A DNA stretch of 64,000 nucleotides from Homarus americanus (GCF_018991925.1 NW_024748846.1:41462-105461), one strand, 5' to 3'; shown: positions 11,898 through 22,402, counted from the first letter of the stretch. Program-made: numbers and translations. Notes: generated by a model not told the origin, from the sequence alone.

Positions 11898-12592
11898 CTG
11901 TTACACACTGTTGGCAAGTACTGGGCATGTACTGGCTCTCTGTTACACACTGTTGGCAAGTACTGGGCATGTACTGGCTCTCTGTTACACACTGTTGGCA
12001 AGTACTGGGCATGTACTGTTACACACTGCTACTGGGCATGTACTGGCTCTCTGTTACACACTGTTGGCAAGTACTGGGCATGTACTGGCTCTCTGTTACA
12101 CACTGTTGGCAAGTACTGGGCATGTACTGGCTCTCTGTTACACACTGTTGGCAAGTACTGGGCATGTACTGGCTCTCTGTTACACACTGTTGGCAAGTAC
12201 TGGGCATGAACTGGTTCTCTGTTACACACTGTTGGCAAGTACTGACCATGTACTGGTTCTCTGTTACACACTGTTGGCAAGTACTGGGCATGTACTGGCT
12301 CTCTGTTACACACTGTTGGCAAGTACTGACCATGTACTGGCTCTCTGTTACACACTGTTGGCAAGTACTGGGCATGTACTGGCTCTCTGTTACACTGTTG
12401 GCAAGTACTGGGCATGTACTGGCTCTCTGTTACACACTGTTGGCAAGTACTGGGCATGTACTGGCTCTCTGTTACACACTGTTGGCAAGTACTGGGCATG
12501 TACTGGCTCTCTGTTACACACTGTTGGCAAGTACTGGGCATGTACTGGCTCTCTGTTACACACTGTTGGCAAGTACTGGCCATGCACCGGCT
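11898..12592. repeat. 42-bp minisatellite (about 16 copies), continuous with LINE-D ORF end
   Basis: The unit contains GTTACACACTGTTGGCAAGT and ACTGGGCATGTACTGGCTCT. On the minus strand each unit reads 14 codons (VHAQYLPTVCNREP) without a stop and runs on directly from the LINE C-terminus at 12600-12830. The same array occurs in the opposite orientation at 45838-46390. Each unit also holds the inverted repeat AGTAC...GTACT. Confidence 0.93.
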
Positions 12593-12830
12593 CCTGAATG
12601 TACCTAAACCCACTCCAGTGTTGGTCAAGTCTGGTCTTGGAAGAGCTCACACTCGGTGCCGTCACAACACTCTCTGGCAGAGTGTTCCAACAGTTCACAA
12701 CTCTGCAGCCTATAAGTTTTAAAAAACGTAACCTCACAGAACGAAATAAATACCATCGGATAAATATGTTACGAAAAAATAGTTCTACCTTAGCCGTATC
12801 CAATTTGATTCTTGTTACAACGTAGTAAAA
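12593..12830 (-). mobile_element. LINE family D, C-terminal ORF fragment
   Basis: The minus strand reads a typical C-terminus of a CR1/jockey-like reverse transcriptase ORF: basic and aromatic residues, then VVNCWNTLPESVV, SVSSSKTRLDQHW and FRYIQEP, which flows straight into the 42-bp array. The same segment (SVSCFKTRLDQHW) precedes the array at 45776-45837 on the plus strand. 5'-truncated, with no RT core. Confidence 0.75.
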
Positions 12831-12887
12831 TACACAAACGGGAAAAAATATAAACAGTACCATCACCAAAAAAGTAGCCCATCTTAC

Positions 12888-13014
12888 CTGTATCATCTAG
12901 AGGACACTTGACACCTGTATCCGATGTGTCTGCCGAGCTTGCTGTGTATCTGTTTCCTTCAACACGAACACTGCGACGGAAACTAACGCCGCTCACACTT
13001 CTCACGAGTCCACC
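12888..13014 (-). CDS. candidate exon C of an unrecognised host gene
   Basis: On the minus strand the acceptor is a pyrimidine-rich tract ending TTGTTTTAG, then GGTGGACTCGTG. The donor is GATACAG/GTAAGATGG (intron starts at 12887). The 127-nt segment is open in one frame and enters in phase 0 with GGLVRSVSGVSFRRSV, ends in phase 1 after CPLDDT, and codes for 42 residues plus one base. It is rich in Ser, Arg and Val and shows no domain I can name. Codon use is unlike the surrounding repeats. The phase-0 entry fits the phase-0 exit of the segment ending at 25799, which would make the intron between them about 12.8 kb. A chance pairing of splice-like sites cannot be excluded. Confidence 0.55.
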
Positions 13015-13255
13015 CTAAAACAAGTTAGAGAAAACGGAGTTAATTTTTATAAGAGAAAACGTAACTCTTGAGAATATTATCGGGGGTAACTAATGTTAAT
13101 CTATCCGTCATATTTACATAGATGTATAGATAAATTTACACTGAAAGACACTGTTACTAAGAAGTGTTCGTTGTATGGAGGGTCTCACATCTAATGGACC
13201 CTCGATATACGGACCTTCCTCTCACTAGTGTCCGTTATATAGAGGTTTGACTGTT

Positions 13256-13258
<3 letters not shown>
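13015..13258. other. intron-like unique sequence
   Basis: AT-rich stretch upstream of exon C, followed by unique sequence with no motif recognised. Confidence 0.4.

Positions 13259-13259
<1 letters not shown>

Positions 13260-13328
<69 letters not shown>
13260..13328. repeat. (AC)n microsatellite
   Basis: Dinucleotide run with one interruption. Confidence 0.97.
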
Positions 13329-13331
<3 letters not shown>

Positions 13332-13374
13332 TATACCCCATTAGGAGATACGGTATAGGTAGATGGTGTGGTCA

Positions 13375-13549
13375 CGCAAGCATGGTGTGTTCAGGGGTAC
13401 ATGGTGTGGTCAGGGGTACATGGTGTGGTCAGGTGTACATGGTGTGTTCAGGGGTACATGGTGTGGTCAGGGGTACATGGTGTGGTCAGGGGTACATGGT
13501 GTGGTCAGGGGTACATGGTGTGGTCAGGTGTACATGGTGTGTTCACGTA

Positions 13550-13602
<53 letters not shown>
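13375..13602. repeat. 19-bp minisatellite followed by (GA)n
   Basis: GGGTACATGGTGTGGTCAG is repeated about nine times to 13545. A GA run follows at 13555-13600. Confidence 0.94.
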
Positions 13603-13603
<1 letters not shown>

Positions 13604-13684
13604 GCCTGGACATAAACCAGTGTTATTATCACATAAAGACGATGTCACGTGAGGTAACGGTGTGTTCATTCCCCACCTGTTGAC

Positions 13685-13880
13685 TGACACACGTAACACT
13701 CAGTAACATCTAGTACTCAGTAACATCTAGTTCAGGTAACAGTAACACATAGTACTCAGTAATGTCTAGTACTCAGTAAAATCTAGTACAAGTAACGTTT
13801 AGTGCAAGTAACACATAGTTGAGAATCACTAAGTAGCTACCTGTGTGTGTGTAGTGTGTGTGTGTGTGTGTGTGTGTGTG

Positions 13881-13950
<70 letters not shown>

Positions 13951-13952
13951 CC
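13685..13952. repeat. degenerate TAACA-TCTAGTACTCAG repeat and (GT)n
   Basis: Several copies of CTAGTACTCAGTAA-like units occupy 13690-13830. GT runs separated by TAGTGTG lie at 13850-13950. Confidence 0.85.
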
Positions 13953-14116
13953 TTCCCCACCCAACCTAACCTAACCTAATCCCAGGTGAGGCTCCATCCT
14001 TCAGAAACAACGAAAGGAGAAGAGATTCACTTAAGCAAACACTGGTAAACAATATGTCCTTAGATACGACAAGGCAAATATGTAAAATGTGTAAGCAAGA
14101 TATTTTAGTGACGTTG

Positions 14117-14225
14117 ATGATGTGTTGGAGTGTGTTGGGGTGTGTTGGAGTGTGTTGGGATGTGTTGGGGTGTGTTGAAGTGTGTTGAAGTGTGTTGGAA
14201 TGTGTTGAAGTGTGCTGGGGTGTGA
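14117..14225. repeat. 10-bp minisatellite TGTGTTGGAG
   Basis: About eleven copies of TGTGTTGGRG. The surrounding 13960-14550 is otherwise unique and shows no gene. Confidence 0.92.
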
Positions 14226-14555
14226 CAGCAAGACCTGTCCTAGGAGAGCTGACGGCCACAATGTACTTTAGTTTTAACCCGGTGACATGACTGTGTTAAA
14301 GAGACCAGACCTCGCCAAGACACACCTGGGTGGTAATAATTAGGAAGCATTACAGACCAGTGACATGACCCCGCACCTGGGCAAACAGCTGTCCAGACCT
14401 GACCCAAGGGAGGTCAAGTTCACAAGCGAACCAGAATTTTTTTTTTATTATTATTTATTGGACACTCCCCTACAGCCTTGTGTAAGGTGAAGCGCAGAAG
14501 CGTTTACAGCGCCCAATAGGGAAGCATGCTAAGTTAATGCTTGACTTATGTCTCA

Positions 14556-16236
14556 TGAGTTAAGGGCGTAGAAGCCTGAAGAGTCAAGGGTGTAGAAGCC
14601 TGAAGAGTCAAGGTCGTAGAAGCCTGAAGAGTCAAGGGCGTAGAAGCCTGAAGAGTCAAGGGCATAGAAGCCTGAAGAGTCAAGGGCGTAGAAGCCTGAA
14701 GGATCAAGGGCGTAGAAGCATGAAGAGTCAAGGGCATAGAAGCCTGAAGAGTCAAGGGCGTAGAAGCCTGAAGAGTCAAGGTCGTAGAAGCCTGAAGAGT
14801 CAAGGGCGTAGAAGCCTGAAGAGTCAAGGGCATAGAAGCCTGAAGAGTCAAGGGCGTAGAAGCCTGAAGGATCAAGGGCGTAGAAGCATGAAGAGTCAAG
14901 GGCATAGAAGCCTGAAGAGTCAAGGGCGTAGAAGCCTGAAGAGTCAAGGGCGTAGAAGCCTGAAAAGTGCAGGGTGCAGAAGCCTAAAAAGTCCAAGGGT
15001 GTAGAAGCCTGAAGAGTCAAGGGGTGTAGAAGCCTGAAGAGTCAAGGGGCAGCCAAATACAAGGATCAAGGGCGTAGAAGCCTGAAGAGTCAGGGCGTAG
15101 AAGCCTGAAGAGTCAAGGGGCGTAGAAGCCTGAAGAGTCAAGGGCGGTAGAAGCCTGTGAAGAGTCAAGGGCATAGAAGCCCTGAAGAGAGTCAAGGGCG
15201 TAGAAGCCTGAAGGATCAAAAAGGGCGTAGAAGCCTGAAGAAGAGTCAAGGGCATAGAAGCCTGAAGAGTCCAAGGAGGCATAAACCCTGAAGAGTCAAG
15301 GGCGTAGAAGCCTGAAGAGCCAAGGGAGTAGAAGCCTGAAGAGTCAGGGGCATAGAAGCCTGAGAGAGTCAGGGCGTATTAGAAGCCTGAAGAAGAGTCA
15401 AGGGTAGAAGCCTGAGTCAAGGGCATAGAAGCCTGAAGAGTCAAGGGCATAGAAGCCTGAAGAGTCAAGGGCATAGAAGCATGAAGAGACAAGGTCGTAG
15501 AAGCCTGAAGAGTCAAGGGCGTAGAAGCCTGAAGAGTCAAGGGCGTAGAAGCCTGAAGAGTCAAGGGCGTAGAAGCCTGAAGAGTCAAGGGCGTAGAAGC
15601 CTGAAGGATCAAGGGCGTAGAAGCCTGAAGAGTCAAGGGCGTAGAAGCCTGAAGGATCAAGGGCGTAGAAGCCTGAAGGATCAAGGGCGTAGAAGCCTGA
15701 AGAGTCAAGGGCGTAGAAGCCTGAAGAGTCAAGAACATGAAGCCCTGAAGTCAAGGGCATAGAAGCCTGAAGTCAAGGGCATAGAAATGAAGACAAGGTC
15801 GTAGAAGCCTGAAGAGAGTCAGGGCGTAGAAGCCTGAAGAGAGTCAAGGGCGTAGAAATGAAGAGTCCAGGGCGTAGAAGCCTGAAGAGTCAAGGGCGTA
15901 AGAAGCCCTGAGGGCGTAGAAGCCTGAAGAGTCAAGGGCGTATTATTAGAAGCCTGGAAGGATCAAAGGGCGTGAAGCCTGAAAAGGATCAAGGAGCGTG
16001 AAGCCTGAGAAGGTCAAGGCGTAGAAGCCTGAAGTCAGGGCGTAAGAAGCTCCCCTGTCCAGGGCGTAGAAGCCTGCTTGAAGAGTCAAGGGCGTAGAAG
16101 CCTGAAGGATCAAGGGCGTAGAAGCCTGAAGGATCAAGGGCGTAGAAGCCTGAAGAGTCAAGGGCGTAGAAGCCTGAAGAGTCAAGGGCGTAGAAGCCTG
16201 AAGGATCAAGGGCGTAGAAGCCTGAAGAGTCAATGG
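14556..16236. repeat. 24-bp minisatellite, about 70 copies
   Basis: The unit combines CCTGAAGAGTCAAGGGCGTA and GAAG, with common variants GGATCAAGG and GGGCATAG. Higher-order organisation is visible: a block of about nine units at 14600-14760 recurs at 14780-14940. The centre (15000-15480 and 15730-16080) is heavily eroded by deletions. Open frames on both strands arise only because the unit is a multiple of three. Confidence 0.95.
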
Positions 16237-16239
16237 TTT

Positions 16240-16447
16240 ATGTCATCAAGTTATTGGAAGCTCCAACAACTTGTCCCTGAAGACGAATTCACATCTTTCG
16301 ACTTACACCAGGTACCTACTGTGCTGCTAGGGGAACAGGGACTAACAAGGGCTAGGAAGAGTGTCCAAACAACTTCCACCGGCCCGGGAATCGAACCCGT
16401 GACATCCCCCAAGAGAACCAGAATTCTCACCGCCACTCGATCAGGTC
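16240..16447 (-). mobile_element. tRNA-derived SINE
   Basis: Read on the minus strand, a tRNA-like head lies at about 16447-16375 with an A-box-like stretch in GATCGAGTGGCGGTGAG and a perfect B box GGGTTCGATTCC. A non-tRNA body follows to about 16240, where it meets the 24-bp array. The head plus body layout is that of tRNA-derived SINEs. There is no tRNA acceptor pairing, so it is not a tRNA gene. Confidence 0.7.
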
Positions 16448-16569
16448 AACCCGGAGTCATGACCTTAGTAAATCAAGGAACTGCTAACTAGCCAGCACCT
16501 CTGTTACCCGACCTAACACCCGGTCAAGACGCACCCAGTTGAGAGGTCATCTGCCGGTTGGAGATCTCA

Positions 16570-16620
16570 TATAAAAAGGCCCTGCAGACCCTTCCACAGG
16601 TAACCACTTTCACAACACTC
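16570..16620 (+). promoter_or_regulatory. possible TATA-type core promoter
   Basis: TATAAAAAGG at 16570-16579 is a strong TATA box. About 30 bp downstream, around CCACAGGTAACCACTTTC, lies a plausible start region. A CACGTG E-box lies at about 16655, and donor-like GTGAGT sequences at about 16657 and 16685. No coding exon follows, because the array of 12-bp repeats begins at 16720. A chance TATA is possible. Confidence 0.25.
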
Positions 16621-16719
16621 CCCAACGGCACCCACTGGGCCTACCTCAGGTCACACGTGAGTCATTGTCAGAGCTATCCATAGGGTGAGTTACTTACGGT
16701 GGGAAGTGTATCCGAGAGT

Positions 16720-17145
16720 CAGTGTCTAGTAACGTGTCTAGTAACGTGTCTAGTAACGTGTCTAGTAACGTGTCTGGTAACGTGTCTGGTAACGTGTCTG
16801 GTAACGTGTCTGGTAACGTGTCTAGTAACGTGTCTAGTAACGTGTCTAGTAACGTGTCTGGTAACGTGTCTGGTAACGTGTCTAGTAACGTGTCTGGTAA
16901 CGTGTCTAGTAACGTGTCTGGTAACGTGTCTAGTAACGTGTCTAGTAACGTGTCTGGTAACGTGTCTGTAACGTGTTCTGTAACGTGTCTGGTAACCGTG
17001 TCGGTAACGTGTCTAATAACGTGTCTGGTAACGTGTCTGGTAACGTGTCTAGTAACGTGTCTAGTAACGTGTCTGGTAACGTGTCTAGTAACGTGTCTAG
17101 TAACGTGTCTAGTAACGTGTCTCGTAACGTGTCTAGTACTATTAG
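16720..17145. repeat. 12-bp minisatellite AACGTGTCTRGT, about 35 copies
   Basis: Alternating GTCTAGTAACGT and GTCTGGTAACGT units. A slightly decayed patch lies at 16965-17030. Confidence 0.95.
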
Positions 17146-17165
17146 AGGCGGCGTTTGAGAATATT

Positions 17166-17226
17166 CCCCCTAACCTAACCTAACCTAACCTAACCAAACC
17201 AAACCTAACCTAACCTAACCTAACCT
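17166..17226. repeat. interstitial (CCTAA)n telomere-type repeat
   Basis: About twelve CCTAA units, two of them altered to CCAAA. CCTAA/TTAGG is the arthropod telomere motif. Confidence 0.9.
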
Positions 17227-17240
17227 GTGGGGTGTGTTGG

Positions 17241-17291
17241 CCAATCACAGTGGCCGGTGAATGTGACGTCACAGACCTAAGAGCTGATTGG
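17241..17291. promoter_or_regulatory. symmetric CCAAT - TGACGTCA - ATTGG cluster
   Basis: CCAAT at 17241-17245, the palindromic cAMP-response octamer TGACGTCA at 17264-17271 and an inverted CCAAT (ATTGG) at 17287-17291 are placed 23 bp apart on each side. NF-Y and CREB/ATF family proteins bind these motifs in animals. No transcript start is identified. Confidence 0.35.
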
Positions 17292-17310
17292 CTGAAGACT
17301 ATAGGACAGA

Positions 17311-17682
17311 GGGCCCAAAAGGACAGACAGAGGGCCCAAAAGGACAGACAGAGGGCCCAAAAGGACAGACAGAGGGCCCAAAAGGACAGAGAGGGCCCAA
17401 AAAGGACAGACAGAGGGCCCAAAGGACAGACAGGGCCCAAAAGGACAGACAGAGGGCCCAAAAGACAGACAGAGGGCCCAAAAGGACAGACAGAGGGCCC
17501 AAAAGGACAGACAGAGGGCCCAAAAAGGACAGACAGAGGCCCAAAAAGGACAGACAGAGGGCCCAAAGGACAGACAGAGGGCCCAAAAGGACAGACAGAG
17601 GGCCCAAAAGGACAGACAGAGGGCCCAAAAGGACAGACAGAGGGCCCAAAAGGACAGACAGAGGGCCCAAAAGGACAGACAT
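17311..17682. repeat. 21-bp minisatellite, about 18 copies
   Basis: The unit is GACAGACAGAGGGCCCAAAA plus G. Single-base deletions shift the frame between units. The next 250 bp hold several TGACGTAA-like words and a GGGAGAGTA repeat at 17805-17875. Confidence 0.95.
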
Positions 17683-17935
17683 ACAAACATTAATTAGTAG
17701 TTTGTGAACGAGTGAAAAAGATACATTTGGCACCACTGAGGAAGAGTGACGTATAATGACGTAATCAGTGACGTAATTGATGACGTGTTTGTTGTAGAGT
17801 AGGGAGAGTAGGGAGACTAGGGAGAGCACGAAAGGGAGAGTAGGGAGAGTAGGGAGACTAGGGAGAGTAGGTTGAGTGGTTAGATATCATATGAACAAGA
17901 CCTCGACAGCTGAAACCAGTTCCCACAAGCCTTCC

Positions 17936-18004
17936 ACCTCCTCCTCCTCCTCCTCCTCTGGTTCTTCCACCTCCTCTTCCTCTTCCTCCTCCTCCTCTTC
18001 CACC

Positions 18005-18036
<32 letters not shown>

Positions 18037-18065
18037 TTCCTCTTCCTCTTCCTCCTCTTCCTCCT
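17936..18065. repeat. (TCC/TCT)n pyrimidine triplet run
   Basis: Nearly pure CTC/TTC triplets. The poly-Ser and poly-Glu frames are low-complexity by-products. Confidence 0.95.
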
Positions 18066-18110
18066 TACACCAGGGGAGAAGAGGAAGGCAAGTACTAATG
18101 GCCACTACAT

Positions 18111-18185
18111 AAGAACATAAGAATGGAGGAAACTGCAGCGGGCCTATAGACCCATACTGGGCAGTCCCGTTTATACCTCACCTGT
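18111..18185 (-). mobile_element. LINE family B 3' tail
   Basis: Begins with the terminal octamer repeat (AAGAACAT on this strand), then GGAGGAAACTGCAGCGGGCC and CCATACTGGGCAGTCC, matching the 3' end of the LINE at 25340-25410 in reverse. It runs into the CCTAA array. Confidence 0.8.
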
Positions 18186-18638
18186 AATTAACCTAACCTA
18201 ACACTAACCGAACCTAACCTAACACTAACCTAACCTAACACTAACCTAACACTAACCTAACCTAACAATAACCTGACACTAACCTAACCTAACACTAACC
18301 TAACCTAACACTAACCTAACACTAACCTAACACTAACCTAACCTAACACTAACCTGACACTAACCTAACCTAACACCTAACTAACCTATAACACTAACCT
18401 AACCTAACAACCTAACAAAACCTGACCTACTAACCCTAACCGAACCTAACACTAACCTGACACTAACCTGAAACACTAACCTGAACACTAACCTAACCTA
18501 ACACTAACCTAACCTAACACTAACCTAACACTAACCTAACCTAACACTAACCTAACACTAACCTAACCTAACACTAACCTGACACTAACCTAACCTAACA
18601 CTAACCTGACACTAACCTAACCTAACACTAACCTGACA
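18186..18638. repeat. telomere-like array CCTAACCTAACACTAA
   Basis: CCTAA units interspersed with CACTAA variants over 450 bp. It ends exactly where the family A LINE begins. Confidence 0.9.
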
Positions 18639-19625
18639 CTACAGGAGGATTTAAATAAACTGCAGGAGTGGTCAGAGAAATAGCAAATGAAATTCAACAC
18701 CAGCAAGTGCAGTGTACAAAATATTGGAAGAACAAATACTTATAATGTGTACAGCCTGAACGACATCAACCTAGAGAAGTCGACTTGTGAAAGAGGCCTA
18801 GGGGTACTTGTAAGCCCGGACCTACGGCCTAGAAATCAGTGCGTTAATGTTCGAAATAAGGCACACAGAATATTGGGTTTTATATCTAGAAGTGTAAGTA
18901 ACAAGAGTGCAGAGGTCTTATTGCAACTATATCTTGCGCTAGTCAGGCCGCACCTCGATTATGTGGTTCAGTTCTGGTGCCCCTATTATAGAATGGATAT
19001 AAATTCACTAGAGTCGGTGCAGCGAAGAATGACAAAAATGATTCCGGGACTTAGAAACCTTCCATATCAGGATAGGTTAAAGAAACTTAACTTGCATTCC
19101 CTAGAAAGACGAAGAGTGCGGGGAGATATGATAGAAGTATTTAAGTGGGTGAAAGGAATCAATAAAGGGGATATAGATAAAGTTCTTATAATATCCGAGC
19201 AGGATAGGACTCGGAGCAACGGATTCAAGTTGGATAAGTTTAGGTTTAGGAGGGAGATAGGAAGAAACTGGTTCACAAATAGGGTGGTGGACGAGTGGAA
19301 CAAGCTTAGCAACTTTGTAGTAAGTGCTGAAATGCTGGAAAGTTTTAAAAGGAGGCTAGATAGGGTGGTGGACGAGTGGAACAAGCTTAGCAACTTTGTA
19401 GTAAGTGCTGGAACGCTGGAAAGCTTTAAAAGGAGGCTAGATAGGGTGGTGGACGAGTGGAACAAGCTTAGCAACTTTGTAGTAAGTGCTGGAACGCTGG
19501 AAAGCTTTAAAAGGAGGCTAGATAGATTCATGGATGATAGAGTGTGGTAGTAACTCTCGACAGGAGCTGCCATGTACAGGTCAACCGGCCTATTGCAGAC
19601 TCCTTATGTTCTTATGTTCTTATGT
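18639..19625 (+). mobile_element. LINE family A, 5'-truncated, with tripled C-terminus
   Basis: The ORF from 18687 to 19550 reads the part of a CR1/jockey-like RT protein downstream of the catalytic core: CERGLGVLVSPDL, HLDYVVQFWCPYY, SLESVQRRMTKMIPGLRNL and RRVRGDMIEVFKWVKG. The C-terminal 27 codons (VVDEWNKLSNFVVSAGTLES and following) are present three times in frame as 81-bp direct repeats from about 19281 to 19524, before the stop in DDRVW. The 3' UTR ends in TTATGTTC octamers at 19602-19625. The 5' end is cut within the region after the YADD-type motif. The related copy at 56.4-58.7 kb confirms the family. One early in-frame TAG lies at about 18680. Confidence 0.85.
19281..19524 (+). repeat. 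81-bp in-frame tandem repeat of LINE-A C-terminus (3 copies)
   Basis: Each unit starts AGGGTGGTGGACGAGTGGAA and ends GGAGGCTAGAT, encodes 27 residues, and keeps the frame. The second and third copies are nearly identical. The first differs at a few bases. Confidence 0.92.
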
Positions 19626-19815
19626 TAGGTTAGGTTGGGTTAGGTTAGGTTAGGTTAGGTTGGATGGATATATGAGCAATAGGGGTTGGGTGTAGAACGG
19701 GACTGTCCAGTATGGGTTAATGGGCCCGCTGCAGTTTCCTCCATTCTTATGTTCTTATGTTAAGGTGAGGTAAGGTAAGGTGAGGTGAGGTGAGGTGAGG
19801 TGAGGTGAGGTAAGA
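19626..19815 (+). mobile_element. (TTAGG)n joined to LINE family B 3' tail, then (GGTGA)n
   Basis: TTAGG units at 19626-19655 run into GGTTGGATGG and TATATGAGCAATAGGGGTTG, the end of the family B ORF and its 3' UTR, ending with TTATGTTC octamers near 19760. A GGTGAGGTAA run follows to 19813. Confidence 0.8.
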
Positions 19816-20034
19816 CCCCTCACTGGATCCAATATTATTTGTATACTTTCACTGTTTCATGAACCCTCCAACCCCCCCTCCCCCCACCCCTTCCCCACCC
19901 CTCCCCCCGCTCCTCATCATCCAGTAACCTTCTATAGGTAACACTTAACTCCCCTTAATTACCTCCACACCTGGTCATTACCTTGTTCAAAGCCATACAG
20001 GTGACCTCCTTACTGGTACGTTATGGGAGGGCTA

Positions 20035-20960
20035 CTGGGACCTTGTGAGAGGTTATGGGAGGTCCTGGGAGGTTATGAGAGGTCCTGGAGGTTGAGGAAG
20101 GATTCTGAGAGGTTATAAGAGGTTCTAAGAGGTTCTGGGAGGTCTTGAGAGGTCCTGGTGGTTGAGGAAGGATTCTGAGAGGTTATAAGAGGTCCTAAGA
20201 GGTTCTGGGAGATCGTGAGAGGTCCTGGAGGTTGAGGAAGGATTCTGAGAGGTTATAAGAGGTTCTAAGAGGTTCTGGGAGGTCTTGAGAGGTCCTGGTG
20301 GTTGAGGAAGGATTCTGAGAGGTTATAAGAGGTCCTAAGAGGTTCTGGGAGATCGTGAAGGTCCTGGTGGTTGAGGATTCTGGAGGTTAAGAGGTCCTAG
20401 AGGTTCTGGGAGATCCTGTGAGTTCCCTGGATGTTGAGGAAAGGATTCTGAGAGGTTATAAGAGGTCCTAAGAGGTTCTGGGAGGTCCTGGTGGTTGAGG
20501 AAGGATTCTGAGAGGTTATGGGAGGTCCTGGGAGTTTATGAGAGGTCCTGGAGGTTGAGGAAGGATTCTGAGAGGTTATAAGAGGTTCCTAAGAGGTTCT
20601 GGGAGGGTCTTGAGAGGTCCTGGTGGTTGAGGAAGGATTTAGAGGTTATAAGAGGTCCTAAGAGGTCCTGGGAGGATATGAGAGGTCCTGGAGGTTGAGG
20701 AAGAATTCTGAGAGGTTATAAGAGGTCCTAAGAGGTCCTGGGAGGTTATGAGAGGTCCTGGAGGTTGAGGAAAGATTCTGAGAGGTTATAAGAGGTCCTA
20801 AGAGGTTCTGGGAGGTCCTGGTGGTTGAGGAAGGATTCAGAGAGGTTATGGGAGGTCCTGGGAGGTTATGAGAGGTCCTGGAGGTTGAGGAAGGATTCTG
20901 AGAGGTTATAAGAGGTCCTAAGAGGCTCTGGGAGGTTATGAGAGGTCCTGGGAGGCACAG
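20035..20960. repeat. composite ~70-bp G-rich minisatellite
   Basis: Units join GGTCCTGGAGGTTGAGGAAG, GATTCTGAGAGGTTATAAGA and GGTCCTAAGAGGTTCTGGGA, with alternating subunit order. No gene. Confidence 0.92.
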
Positions 20961-21003
20961 GAGGGAATAGACAATGGAGGTAGTGCCGCACCTCACCGCT
21001 GAC

Positions 21004-21014
21004 AGATGGCGCCA
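21004..21014. promoter_or_regulatory. CTCF-like motif AGATGGCGCCA
   Basis: AGATGGCGCCA with CT-rich flank resembles the core of CTCF sites in insects and vertebrates (a core of the form AGRTGGCGC). It lies in a short unique segment between repeats. Motif match only. Confidence 0.25.
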
Positions 21015-21154
21015 CTCTCCTACCACGGTGGCGCGTCTACTATAATGGCTTAATTAACCCCTTTGATGCCGTCCTGTCTCCTCCAACACTCCTCCAACAT
21101 TCCTCCAACATTTTATTCATAACATCCCGTCCTCCATCACCACCCATCACCAAC

Positions 21155-21267
21155 AACAACAACAACAACAATAATAATAATAATAATAATAATAAAAATA
21201 AAAATAATAATAATAATAAACAAATAAACTTACAATATTGAAAAGATAAAAACGTAACTCAACTCTT

Positions 21268-21327
<60 letters not shown>
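21155..21327. repeat. (AAC)n, (AAT)n and (AC)n microsatellites
   Basis: AAC then AAT runs to 21222, and a long AC run at 21271-21327. Confidence 0.96.
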
Positions 21328-21329
<2 letters not shown>

Positions 21330-21534
21330 CTGAAATTAGCGTCAAATCATCAGTGTTCTAGTAACGCATGCGACGGCCGCAACCCACCCTCACTTGCAGC
21401 ATGTTACCGCAACTTTAAACAGTACATCGTTGGCGGTAAACACTTGCTCTGCCATGAGGAAGGATTTTAGGAGACGATAAGACGCTTAATGCATCCGTTT
21501 CCGCGACTAAAACACGACAGCCAGCGACTGTGTA
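21328..21534. other. unique sequence, nothing recognised
   Basis: Contains no ORF, splice pair or repeat I can identify. Confidence 0.3.
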
Positions 21535-22070
21535 GGGGTGGGGGTTGTAATTTCACGGTTACTGGGGGTTGTAATTTCACGACTATCGGGGTTGTTAATT
21601 TCACGACTGTTGGGGGGTTGTAATTTCACGACTTGCTGGGGGGTTGTAATTTCACGACTGCTGGGGGTTGTAATTTCACGACTGCTGTATTTCGTGCTGG
21701 GGTAATTTCACACTGCTGGGGGTTGTAATTTCACGACTGCTGGGTTGTAATTTCACGACTGCTGGGGGTTGTAATTTCGGCTACTGGGGGTTGTAATTTC
21801 ACGACTGCTGGGGTTGTAATTTCGACGAGGTTTTGAACTGGGGGTTGTAATTTCACGACTGCTGGGGGTTGTAATTTCACGACTGCTGGGGGTTGTAATT
21901 TCACGACGCTGCTGGGGGGTTGTAATTTCGACTGCTGGTTGGGACTGCTGAGGTTTATAAATTTAAACTGCTGGGGGTTGTAATTTCACGACTGCTGGGG
22001 GTTGTAATTTCACGACTGCTGGGGGTTGTAATTTCGACTGCTGGGGGTTGTAATTTCACGACTGCTGAAG
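21535..22070. repeat. 24-bp minisatellite, about 22 copies
   Basis: The unit contains GGGGGTTGTAATTTCACGAC and TGCT. Many units are shortened by deletions. Confidence 0.94.
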
Positions 22071-22151
22071 TTGATATAACGACTCTGGTAACCTTGTAAA
22101 CTGTAAACAAATTTAGAAGGTCTTGTTTACATGACCTGGGGTAGTTAGTGT

Positions 22152-22152
<1 letters not shown>

Positions 22153-22205
<53 letters not shown>

Positions 22206-22402
22206 CCCCCCCTCCCCCCCCACCCACTAACCACCCCATTCTTTCTTACCTCCCCCAACCCATATACCCCTCCCTCTCACCCTTCCTTCACCTCTCCCTC
22301 ACCATCTCACAGGTAACAAATACTAATTAATTTAGCCCAGGTGAACCCCTACAGAAGTACCTCCCTCCGTCCCCTCCCCTCCCCTCCCCTCACACCCCCT
22401 CA
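22153..22402. repeat. (CT)n run and CCCCT-rich sequence
   Basis: CT dinucleotides at 22153-22202, then C-rich unique DNA and CCCCT repeats at 22370-22390. Confidence 0.93.

Noticed and set aside
16370..16447. A second tRNA gene on the minus strand
   Set aside because: The B box is perfect, but the ends do not pair as an acceptor stem and a SINE body follows, so it is called a SINE head.
16690..16730. Minus-strand donor CACC/GTAAGTAAC
   Set aside because: The would-be exon is the end of the 12-bp array, with no acceptor in reach, so a real exon is unlikely.
17887..18112. Poly-Glu and poly-Ser frames
   Set aside because: CTC/TTC triplet microsatellite read on both strands.
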